From the NCBI RefSeq assembly GCF_900110835.1, contig NZ_FOJG01000001.1, positions 2,243,022 through 2,307,021 of the forward strand: DNA of 64,000 nucleotides, given 5' to 3'. The stretch's first letter is position 1, and each line of letters starts with the position of its first letter. Source of the DNA: Chitinophaga arvensicola (GTDB lineage: Bacteria > Bacteroidota > Bacteroidia > Chitinophagales > Chitinophagaceae). The notes under the pieces were generated by a model that saw nothing but the letters and a program-made list of their open reading frames with translations, was not told the DNA's origin and did not search any database. Shown piece after piece: positions 57,801 through 64,000 of this stretch. The position numbers and the translations under genes are program-made.

Positions 57801-57890
57801 ATTTCCAGGGATAATTTCATCCTGTTAAACAGCACGAAAGACCTGGCAGGTTATCGCAAGTTTTTTACAGATAATTATGTGACGCAGTAA
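54816..57890 (+). CDS. porW: Type IX secretion system TPR protein PorW/SprE
   Basis: This 1024-residue protein has a signal sequence (cleavage near AVQAQ), a basic, Gln-rich linker, then the family core with WKRQFFQNMATRFNYYFHA and the TPR units GRAYFYEGDLENANKTFQYI and ARTLLEQKEYDEVQALLNIL (in part). The C-terminal 110 residues form a compact domain (FFVVLSFQRVSKELMDEGLN, in part). PorW/SprE couples the T9SS trans-envelope complex to the periplasm and is essential for export of sorting-domain proteins such as the one at 30250-31818. Confidence 0.9.
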   Translation: MNCIKLLLKYLGILLLSICLGLPAVQAQNRPQNQSRQTDSLRQAPNRQQQKPVAKPLFKPKEQRVQDRRPPSEVMLEKKKWNWKRQFFQNMATRFNYYFHARVKLNRVVKTANRDGQDNYNILLPFYPFSLQSQGFSKGELDSVIDKTNMAIQLHDPRGKWIDDCFLLMGRAYFYEGDLENANKTFQYINIAFAPKMKSEYKTVVGAHESDQISIATKEKRKGFFGRMKHTKARNDAFLWRARTLLEQKEYDEVQALLNILNNDPNFPHRLDGDLAEVRAYGNYIQKRYPETIEPLKVAIDKGHDKVSRARMSYILGQLYLQQQHPDSALEQFRNVISMKPDPMMDFQARLQIARTNAQTTGDVAGSISGLRHMLKKQRFERFRDGILYTMGSLEYPNHPEAAINYMKQSLKIPSDNLMQRTLTYKGIADIYYDQRNYTDAKKYYDSTAGVMTADFVDAPVVAIRKEVLTEVVVRLETIHREDSLQKLAAMSPSERNIVLTKMVAVMEKEAADKKKKEKLEAANPQEGSSLSMGGTAYSPKEEKGDWYFYNAGSKSSGYSEFKRKWGNRQPTDNWRRSQNGVVNATNSNGPIMITEESTSITGASLPTDSISTERLAAGLPLTPEKLAASEKSVKDAWFDLGKLYHDKLENYALGIETYDSLLILFPDHPRKPEVLYSLYVWYSKLNHTAQANQYKTMVLNQYGNTNFADIIRSGGLKDIDGAKKKEITTAYNAAYEAFHNGDYTTAMTLKKQADSTYGVNFMQSKFDLLEAMLIVKTDTSFLADSGRLSRNAVQAVLNKYASDEPVRNQAQALMDALNHRAELSDYLAKLEVRKKDANGVLLDENVSMRYPWQNPQPVLADRLNGAKAPVDSTKIAAGINAPLPGPIAVKAPEKPVTPYKITADNPFFVVLSFQRVSKELMDEGLNQFARYNAAKHASDKIEVGSFVLTPNDVMLIFRLFPNEDKALTYYDEVREQAETSIIPRIRPTEYSFFVISRDNFILLNSTKDLAGYRKFFTDNYVTQ

Positions 57891-58059
57891 GTAATTTTGG
57901 AATTTTGAATAGCTTTGCCGGTCCAATTGTTATAAACAGGCTTGTTTATTGCAGATGAACTTTATTGAAAAAATTACATATATAGCCAACAGATAGTAAT
58001 AAATTGCTATTCAAACAAAAGATCGGGCAATCTGGCCATAAAACAAACTAAATAAGCGC

Positions 58060-60444
58060 ATGAAAAAATCGGTGAAAATATTGTGGCGGGTGGCTTTTGG
58101 TATCTTAGCAGTACTTGTTCTCTTCGTTTTACTCATTAATTTCCGGATCATTGGAAGCATGCCTTCCATGGAAGAACTGGAAAATCCCCGGGCGGCGCTG
58201 GCAGCAGAAGTAATTGCAGATGATGGTACCATTCTGGGTAAATACTACCAGGTAGACCGCTCCAGCAGCGATTATAATGAGATCTCCAAAAATGTGATCA
58301 ATGCGCTGATTGCCACAGAAGAAACCCGTTTCTACGATAACTCCGGTATCGACCCGAAAGGTACCATGGCTATCCCTTTTTACCTGCTTATCGGAAAAAA
58401 ACGTGGTTCCAGTACCATTACCCAACAGCTGGCATTGAACCTCCAGACAGATAACCTGGGAAAACAACGTTCCGGAAACCCTGTCGGCAGGGCCTTCCAG
58501 AAAATACAGGAATGGATCATTGCGGTGAAACTGGAAAGAAACTTTACCAAACAGGAAATACTGACCCTCTACCTCAACACGGTAGCATTCGGAGATAACG
58601 TATATGGTATTGAAAACGGCGCCAGAACTTTCTTCAGTAAAGACGCCGGTCACTTATCTATCGAAGAAGCGGCGATTTTGGTAGGGATGCTGAAAGGTAA
58701 TACCCTTTACAATCCGCGTCGTAATCCGCAGAATGCGCTGCTGCGCCGTAATACGGTGATCAGCAACATGGAAGAAGCCGGCTTTATCACCAAAACAGAA
58801 GCTGCTGCTGCGAAAAGTAAGCCTATTGTACTGCACTATAATAAAATTGACCATAACAAAGGACTGGCGCCTTATTTCCGGGAAGTATTGCGCGATGAGC
58901 TTAAAAGCTGGTGCAAGGTGCATAAGAAAGCCGACGGATCAGAGTATAACCTTTACCGTGATGGTCTGAAAATTTATACCACTATTAATCCGAGAATGCA
59001 GTTATATGCAGAGGAAGCTGTGGCCAAACACCTGGCCGTTCTGCAAAAATCACTCTCTGCACAAAACGACGTTAAAACAGGCAGCGTCTGGAAGAAATGG
59101 CCCAAATACCTGGATCAGTACATGAAAGAATCTGAGCGGTACCGGTCTATGAAAGACGATGAAGCAGATGATTCCACCATTGCCCGCGTGTTCAATACAC
59201 CTGTGCGGATGAAGGTTTTTGGCTGGAAAAGCTCAACTGAGCCGGATCTGAACGAGATTGACACCACCATGACCCCGCTGGATTCCATTAAGTATATGCG
59301 TTCCATTTTACAGGCTGGCTTTATGGCCATGGATCCTGAAAGCGGTGAAGTAAAAGCCTGGGTAGGCGGCCCTGATTTCCGGTATTTCAAAAATGACCAC
59401 GTGGCTAAAACCCGTCGTCAGGTAGGTTCTACCTTCAAGCCTTTCCTGTATTGTTTTGCCATCATGAATGGTATGTCGCCCAATACCATGCTGCCTAACG
59501 AACCTATTTCCATCAACGGATGGACGCCTCATAACTCAGAAGGCAGCACCGGTGGTACTATTACCATGGCGGGCGCCCTGGCTAAATCACTGAACCTGGT
59601 GGCCGCTTACCTGATCAAACAGATAGGCGCCAAGCCATTTGCCGATTTCGCCAAAAATAAAGTAGGCTTTACCAGCGATATTCCTGCTTATCCGGCGATT
59701 GCGCTGGGTGCCGTGGAATTGTCCTTATACGAACTGCTGCAGGGATATACCATGTTCCCTGCCCGTGGTATCAATACCAAACCTATCTACATTACCCGTA
59801 TTGAAGATAGAAATGGTAATATCCTGGAAACTTTTGCCCCGGTGAAACGGGAGGTGATCAGCGAAAGGGAATCTTATACGATGGTGAAAATGATGGAAGG
59901 GGTAGTAGCACCTGGTGGTACCGGCGCACGTATCCGTTCCCGCTTTAATATCCAGGGTGAAATAGCCGGTAAAACAGGTACTACCAACGATAATACCGAT
60001 GGCTGGTTTATGGGGTACACTCCTAAGATCCTGGCAGGCGCCTGGGTAGGTTGCGAAAACAACTTTATCCACTTCAGCACTACGGCTATTGGTCAGGGTG
60101 CTAATACCGGCTTACCGATCTGGGCGTATTTTATGCAGAAGGTATATGCAGATCCTACCCTGAAAATTAATACCAGCGACCATTTCCCCATACCTCCGAA
60201 TATGAGCGAAGATGATATTTACATGAACTACGATTCCAATGTAAAACCTGGCGCTGAATCAGAGAATGTGGGCAACGGTTCTGCGGATGATTATGGTTCC
60301 GGAGATGCCAGCGATTTTGCGACGCCCGGTGCTGAAACCCAGGAACCTGCTGCGGCGCCTAAACCTAATAAGGATAAAGAAGAACACAAGGAAAATAAGC
60401 CGAAGGCCACCATGCCGCCGGCAACACCAAAGAAAGGAGAATAG
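58060..60444 (+). CDS. Bifunctional class A penicillin-binding protein (PBP1A-like)
   Basis: This 794-residue protein has an N-terminal TM helix and a GT51 transglycosylase domain with ATEETRFYDNSGIDPKG (catalytic Glu), RGSSTITQQLALNL and RNFTKQEILTLYLN. A transpeptidase domain follows: QVGSTFKPFLY (SxxK, acyl-Ser), AKSLNLVA (SxN) and GKTGTTNDNTDGWF (KTGT). The C-terminal about 90 residues are a Pro/Ala/Lys-rich tail. It polymerises and crosslinks peptidoglycan. The transglycosylase motif has Asn where many family members have His (FYDNSG versus FxxHxG). Confidence 0.95.
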   Translation: MKKSVKILWRVAFGILAVLVLFVLLINFRIIGSMPSMEELENPRAALAAEVIADDGTILGKYYQVDRSSSDYNEISKNVINALIATEETRFYDNSGIDPKGTMAIPFYLLIGKKRGSSTITQQLALNLQTDNLGKQRSGNPVGRAFQKIQEWIIAVKLERNFTKQEILTLYLNTVAFGDNVYGIENGARTFFSKDAGHLSIEEAAILVGMLKGNTLYNPRRNPQNALLRRNTVISNMEEAGFITKTEAAAAKSKPIVLHYNKIDHNKGLAPYFREVLRDELKSWCKVHKKADGSEYNLYRDGLKIYTTINPRMQLYAEEAVAKHLAVLQKSLSAQNDVKTGSVWKKWPKYLDQYMKESERYRSMKDDEADDSTIARVFNTPVRMKVFGWKSSTEPDLNEIDTTMTPLDSIKYMRSILQAGFMAMDPESGEVKAWVGGPDFRYFKNDHVAKTRRQVGSTFKPFLYCFAIMNGMSPNTMLPNEPISINGWTPHNSEGSTGGTITMAGALAKSLNLVAAYLIKQIGAKPFADFAKNKVGFTSDIPAYPAIALGAVELSLYELLQGYTMFPARGINTKPIYITRIEDRNGNILETFAPVKREVISERESYTMVKMMEGVVAPGGTGARIRSRFNIQGEIAGKTGTTNDNTDGWFMGYTPKILAGAWVGCENNFIHFSTTAIGQGANTGLPIWAYFMQKVYADPTLKINTSDHFPIPPNMSEDDIYMNYDSNVKPGAESENVGNGSADDYGSGDASDFATPGAETQEPAAAPKPNKDKEEHKENKPKATMPPATPKKGE

Positions 60445-60470
60445 GGATCGCCGCAGGCGATTTCTGGACG

Positions 60471-60530
60471 ATAAATATTTCGGGGAGATAGAAGCGGATA
60501 CACCCGCTTTTATCTCCCCGAAATATTTAT
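60471..60530 (+). repeat. Long perfect hairpin of the recurring GGGGAGAT family (terminator)
   Basis: Positions 60471-60490 pair perfectly with 60511-60530 and 60492-60497 with 60504-60509, giving a stem of about 27 bp around a 6-nt loop. It follows the PBP gene, has A/T-rich flanks on both sides and shares its core with the hairpins at 46667-46709 and 49310-49347. Confidence 0.85.
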
Positions 60531-60590
60531 ACAGATACTCGATCAATTTATTAGTTTCGCGCCACCAAACCATTAAAAAGAAACAGTACA

Positions 60591-61751
60591 ATGAAGTATG
60601 CCATTAAAGCATTGCTGCTGGCAGGCCTGTTGCCATTAACAGCCGCCGCGCAAGACAGTACCCAGTTTATCAAAGGATCCTGGAAAGAGCTGACCGCTAA
60701 AGCCCGCAAAGAACACAAACCCATTTTCGTTGACACTTATTTTGAAGGATGCCATGCCTGCAAAGACATGGAAGTAAAGGTGTTTCCACGGCCGGAAGTA
60801 AAAAAGTACATGGAAGACAATTTTGTGAGCACCGGTTATGATGTTTTCAAAGAAGCATTTGGTAAAGAATTATGCGCTAAATATTTCATGACAGGTTTCC
60901 CTACTTACCTGATTATTTCCGGAGAAGGAAAACTGATCAATACCGGTGCCGGCTACCAGGAACCCGCACAGTTTATGAAGTTCCTGGAGAACAACATCTC
61001 CCGGTATAAAGCAGGTCAGTACCTGACAGGTTTCGGCAATAGCCTGAAAACCGATGATCCTGAATTTTACCATACTTTCTTTTTTGCAAAAGACCGGAAG
61101 TTCCCGGACAGCACTGCTGTGAAAGAGTATCTTTTAAAACAAAAAGACCTGTTGAAAGAATCTGTATTCAAGGTAATGCTGGTATGCCGGAATCTGCCGG
61201 CCAACTACCGGGCATTTTATATTAAGAACAGAACTACATATATCGAGCGGTTCGGGGCGGATCTCAATAGCAACGTACTGAATGGCTTGCTGAAACAGGA
61301 TCTGACGGTACTGCCCAAACAACTGGATAACGCCGCATTTGATGCTTTCCTGGCGAAGCAGCAGCAGGTATACAGTGCTGTCGACTGGCAGGAAATACAG
61401 ATGTACTACGCAGAAAACTATCTTTATAAAACAGCAAAAGATGCGAAGGCATTCCTGGAATTCGCGATTGCCCACCATGATACCAATGAAAACAGGGTAC
61501 GCTATATGCGTTTTTATATGAGCGCGGAGCTGGAAAAACAACCCGGACTGAAAGACCTGTACATCCGTTGGGCGGCGCCGGCACTCACTGCGGAATCCAG
61601 CCTGGAAGTACTGACTTCCCTGGCTTATATGTGCCGCGACGGACATAAGGACGCTGCGAAGAAATACTTTACCTGGGCGATGGCCAAGGCGACAGCGATG
61701 GGGCAACCAGCTGAATATTTCCAGAAAGAACTGGATAAGCTGGGAAGCTGA
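60591..61751 (+). CDS. Secreted thioredoxin-fold protein
   Basis: This 386-residue protein has a signal peptide (cleavage near TAAAQ). A thioredoxin-like domain covers about 20-130 with the redox pair Cys-x-x-Cys in FEGCHACKDM and a cis-Pro in TGFPTYLI. The C-terminal 250 residues are helical and unfamiliar. The exported CxxC suggests a disulfide or peroxide-related role; a partner is not visible. Confidence 0.85.
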   Translation: MKYAIKALLLAGLLPLTAAAQDSTQFIKGSWKELTAKARKEHKPIFVDTYFEGCHACKDMEVKVFPRPEVKKYMEDNFVSTGYDVFKEAFGKELCAKYFMTGFPTYLIISGEGKLINTGAGYQEPAQFMKFLENNISRYKAGQYLTGFGNSLKTDDPEFYHTFFFAKDRKFPDSTAVKEYLLKQKDLLKESVFKVMLVCRNLPANYRAFYIKNRTTYIERFGADLNSNVLNGLLKQDLTVLPKQLDNAAFDAFLAKQQQVYSAVDWQEIQMYYAENYLYKTAKDAKAFLEFAIAHHDTNENRVRYMRFYMSAELEKQPGLKDLYIRWAAPALTAESSLEVLTSLAYMCRDGHKDAAKKYFTWAMAKATAMGQPAEYFQKELDKLGS

Positions 61752-61767
61752 TACAAAGGGAAAACAT

Positions 61768-61804
61768 AAAAAAAGCGGCGCAGATAACCTGCGCCGCTTT
61801 TTTT
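61768..61804. terminator. Bidirectional terminator between the thioredoxin-fold gene and sucC
   Basis: A perfect 10-bp G/C stem (61774-61783 with 61789-61798), extended by A-run and T-run on the two sides. Confidence 0.93.
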
Positions 61805-61819
61805 TATATCGTGTGTTTA

Positions 61820-63031
61820 TCAGCTAACTGCTTTGTTTACCAGTGCAGCTGCTTCGCTGAGGAGGATGGCAGACTGTACTTTCAGACCGCTTTCTTCGAT
61901 CAGTACTTTTGCTTCAGCAGCGTTGGTACCCTGTAAACGTACAATGATAGGAACAGTGATGTTACCGATAGATTTGTAAGCATCAATAACACCCTGTGCA
62001 ACCCTGTCGCAACGAACAATACCACCGAAGATATTGATCAGGATAGCTTTTACTTTAGGATCTTTCAGGATGATACGGAAACCTGCTTCAACAGTTTGTG
62101 CGTTGGCAGTACCACCTACGTCCAGGAAGTTAGCCGGTTCACCGCCGCTCAGTTTGATCATATCCATGGTAGCCATGGCCAGACCGGCGCCGTTTACCAT
62201 ACAACCTACGTTACCGTCGAGTTTTACGAAGTTCAGGTTGTATTTGCTGGCTTCTACTTCGGTAGGATCTTCTTCAGAAATATCACGCAGTGCTTCCAGG
62301 TCAGGATGACGCATCAGGGAGTTGTCGTCCAGGTTTACTTTAGCATCTACAGCAATGATTTTCTCATCACTGGTTTTGAACAGCGGGTTGATTTCCAGCA
62401 TGCTGCAATCCAGTCCTACGTATGCGTTATAGAGGTTGGTGACAAATTTCACCATGTTTTTGAACGCTTCGCCGCTCAAACCGAAGTTGAAAGCAATGTT
62501 ACGTGCCTGGAAAGGCTGCAGGGTCATATTTGGTTTTACCCACTCTTTAAATATTTTCTCAGGAGTGCTGTGTGCTACTTCTTCGATATCCATACCACCT
62601 TCAGTGGAATACATGATAACGTTCTGGCTTTTAGCACGATCCAGCAGGATAGACAGGTAGAATTCTTTTACCGGATTAGCGCCTGGATAGTAAACATCCT
62701 GTGCTACCAGTACCTTATTTACCAGTTTACCAGCGTCGCCGGTCTGGATAGTTACCAGGGTGCCTCCCAGTATATTGCCTGCTATGGTTTTAATATCTTC
62801 TGCATTTTTTCCTACTGCCACACCTCTCTGCTCTGTACCCCGGATCTTACCTTTTCCGCGTCCACCCGCGTGAATCTGGGCTTTTACAACGGCAAATTCA
62901 TTACCAAATTGCACTTTCAGCTGCTTGTATGCTTCCGCAGCCGCTTCAGGGGTATCCACCGGAATACCTTCCTGTACCGGTACATTATATTTTTTCAACA
63001 GTTCTTTAGCCTGGTACTCGTGTAAGTTCAT
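61820..63031 (-). CDS. sucC: Succinate-CoA ligase (ADP-forming) subunit beta
   Basis: This 403-residue ATP-grasp subunit pairs with SucD to interconvert succinyl-CoA and succinate. Visible features are MNLHEYQAKELLKKYNVPV, HAGGRGKGK, GGMDIEEVA, DCSMLEINPL, NFLDVGGTA and INIFGGIVRCD. SucD is not in the window. The gene is divergent from the purine nucleoside phosphorylase gene. Confidence 0.97.
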   Translation of the reverse strand: MNLHEYQAKELLKKYNVPVQEGIPVDTPEAAAEAYKQLKVQFGNEFAVVKAQIHAGGRGKGKIRGTEQRGVAVGKNAEDIKTIAGNILGGTLVTIQTGDAGKLVNKVLVAQDVYYPGANPVKEFYLSILLDRAKSQNVIMYSTEGGMDIEEVAHSTPEKIFKEWVKPNMTLQPFQARNIAFNFGLSGEAFKNMVKFVTNLYNAYVGLDCSMLEINPLFKTSDEKIIAVDAKVNLDDNSLMRHPDLEALRDISEEDPTEVEASKYNLNFVKLDGNVGCMVNGAGLAMATMDMIKLSGGEPANFLDVGGTANAQTVEAGFRIILKDPKVKAILINIFGGIVRCDRVAQGVIDAYKSIGNITVPIIVRLQGTNAAEAKVLIEESGLKVQSAILLSEAAALVNKAVS

Positions 63032-63105
63032 CGGAATAAAATTTGCCGCTAAAATAGGTCATTATGATTTAAATATAAAACTGGTGTCATTTGTGAATTA
63101 AAAAA

Positions 63106-63113
63106 TAACTTTG
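63106..63113 (+). promoter_or_regulatory. Promoter -7 element ahead of the purine nucleoside phosphorylase gene
   Basis: TAACTTTG is a perfect TAnnTTTG match 35 bases before the start codon. The -33 side reads only CTGG at the right distance. Confidence 0.5.
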
Positions 63114-63147
63114 CGCGGGTTTGTTTTTTAAATCCGACTTTTAATTA

Positions 63148-63981
63148 ATGTATAAACAGATGAGTGAACTAACGACAAAGATCACAGCAGCGGGGGAATA
63201 TATCAGCAAATTCTGGCAAGATAAGCCAGTAGCGGGCATTATACTAGGTAGCGGACTGGGTAACCTGACGCAGGAAATAGAGCGCAGTGTGGAAATTCCA
63301 TACAGCGATATCCCACATTTCCCGGAATCTACTGTAGAGGGGCATTCCGGCAAGCTAATCCTGGGATACATGCAGGGTAAGCCGGTAGTGGCCATGGCAG
63401 GGCGTTTTCACTTTTACGAAGGATTTTCCATGCAGCAGGTAACTTTTCCTGTGCGCGTGATGAAAGCCCTGGGAATTCATACATTATTTATTTCCAACGC
63501 CGCCGGAGGCATGAATCCAGCTTTTCAGGTAGGCGATCTGATGATCATCCGGGATCATATCAACCTGCAGCCGGAACATCCGCTGCGTGGTAAAAATGAG
63601 GACACACTGGGTCCCCGTTTCCCGGATATGAGCGAACCGTATAGCAAAGCGTTGATCGATGCCGCCAATAAAATTGCAGCCGCCAACAATATATCTTTGC
63701 ATAGTGGCGTATATGTAGGCGTTCAGGGGCCTACCTTTGAAACACGGGCAGAGTATAAATACATGCATATCATTGGTGGCGACGCCGTAGGAATGAGTAC
63801 GGTGCCCGAAGTAATTGTAGCGGCACATGCCGGTTTGAAAGTATTTGCCATGAGTGTGATTACCGACATCGGTATCCGGGAAGAAGAAAATGTGATTACC
63901 CATGAAGAAGTACTGGCAGCTGCTAAAGCAGCTGAACCTAAGCTGACGCTGATCTTTAGTGAATTAATCCGGCAACTATAA
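63148..63981 (+). CDS. Purine-nucleoside phosphorylase (trimeric PNP family)
   Basis: This 277-residue enzyme cleaves inosine and guanosine with phosphate. Family features are GIILGSGLGNL, PHFPESTVEGHSG, AGRFHFYEG, FISNAAGGMNPAFQVGD, YVGVQGPTFETRAEY (in part) and GMSTVPEVIVA. The length is standard for the trimeric class. Met5 at 63160 is an alternative start. The gene is complete within the window. Confidence 0.96.
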   Translation: MYKQMSELTTKITAAGEYISKFWQDKPVAGIILGSGLGNLTQEIERSVEIPYSDIPHFPESTVEGHSGKLILGYMQGKPVVAMAGRFHFYEGFSMQQVTFPVRVMKALGIHTLFISNAAGGMNPAFQVGDLMIIRDHINLQPEHPLRGKNEDTLGPRFPDMSEPYSKALIDAANKIAAANNISLHSGVYVGVQGPTFETRAEYKYMHIIGGDAVGMSTVPEVIVAAHAGLKVFAMSVITDIGIREEENVITHEEVLAAAKAAEPKLTLIFSELIRQL

Positions 63982-64000
63982 ACGCTTTTGTTACTTTCGG

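Noticed and set aside
62096..63025. A 309-codon open frame on the plus strand
   Set aside because: It lies entirely antisense to sucC and its translation (Phe/Tyr/Cys-rich, no domain) is what the complement of a coding gene gives.

Overview
The window is a bacterial chromosome segment from the phylum Bacteroidota, most likely Chitinophaga or a close relative in the Chitinophagaceae. This is inferred from the SusD-type outer-membrane lipoprotein, the type IX secretion genes (a PorW/SprE-like protein and a C-terminal T9SS sorting domain), promoters of the TTTG / TAnnTTTG type, scarce Shine-Dalgarno sequences and the protein flavour throughout. No sequence search was possible, so the genus is an inference. 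Apart from the left-edge SusD gene, every gene shown is complete or a visible pseudogene. I see no rRNA, CRISPR array, prophage or insertion sequence.

Layout. 1-4.3 kb: the tail of a SusD gene, a cold-shock gene, a secreted GH32 fructan hydrolase and a GH43 glycosidase, which looks like the end of a polysaccharide-utilisation locus. 4.4-5.7 kb: two paralogous membrane proteins, one broken by frameshifts. 5.7-9.1 kb: a tight redox/signalling trio (cNMP-binding histidine kinase, response regulator fused to a thioredoxin-reductase-like flavoprotein, UBP zinc finger). 9.2-11.4 kb: an MmeI-like DNA methyltransferase without a nuclease domain. 11.5-16.5 kb: small-molecule and stress enzymes (YceI, tautomerase, two SDRs, an NTF2-like protein, a Crp/Fnr regulator, nitronate monooxygenase, an AhpD-like protein). 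16.6-25.7 kb: housekeeping genes (asnA, tRNA-Asp, accA, dapA, rnz, clpC). 26-31.8 kb: two large secreted fibre-like proteins and a T9SS cargo protein. 31.9-36 kb: cmk, a structured non-coding stretch, and a LytS/LytTR-type two-component pair. 36-41 kb: ispH, a rhomboid protease, rpsA and a HAD phosphatase. 41.8-45.6 kb: a sulfite-reductase/siroheme operon behind a short cysteine-containing leader ORF and a terminator. 45.6-64 kb: DUF488, an HD hydrolase, a thioesterase, pyrG, yidC, an M28 peptidase, a SprT-like protein, an AtpI/AtpZ/bactofilin group, porW, a class A PBP, a thioredoxin-fold protein, sucC and purine nucleoside phosphorylase.

How it fits together. Most of the window is core metabolism and envelope biology. 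The most interesting non-standard parts are regulatory. The first is the leader ORF with three Cys codons, sitting between a consensus promoter and a terminator-like hairpin ahead of the genes that make sulfide and siroheme; it looks like a cysteine-sensing attenuator. The second is a 0.6-kb structured intergenic region with its own terminator. It carries an inverted sequence motif that also occurs ahead of the fibre-protein operon. The third is a recurring hairpin used as a terminator at three places. Among proteins, the flavoprotein without a CxxC fused to a receiver domain, the nuclease-less MmeI-like enzyme and an SDR lacking its catalytic tyrosine deserve a closer look.
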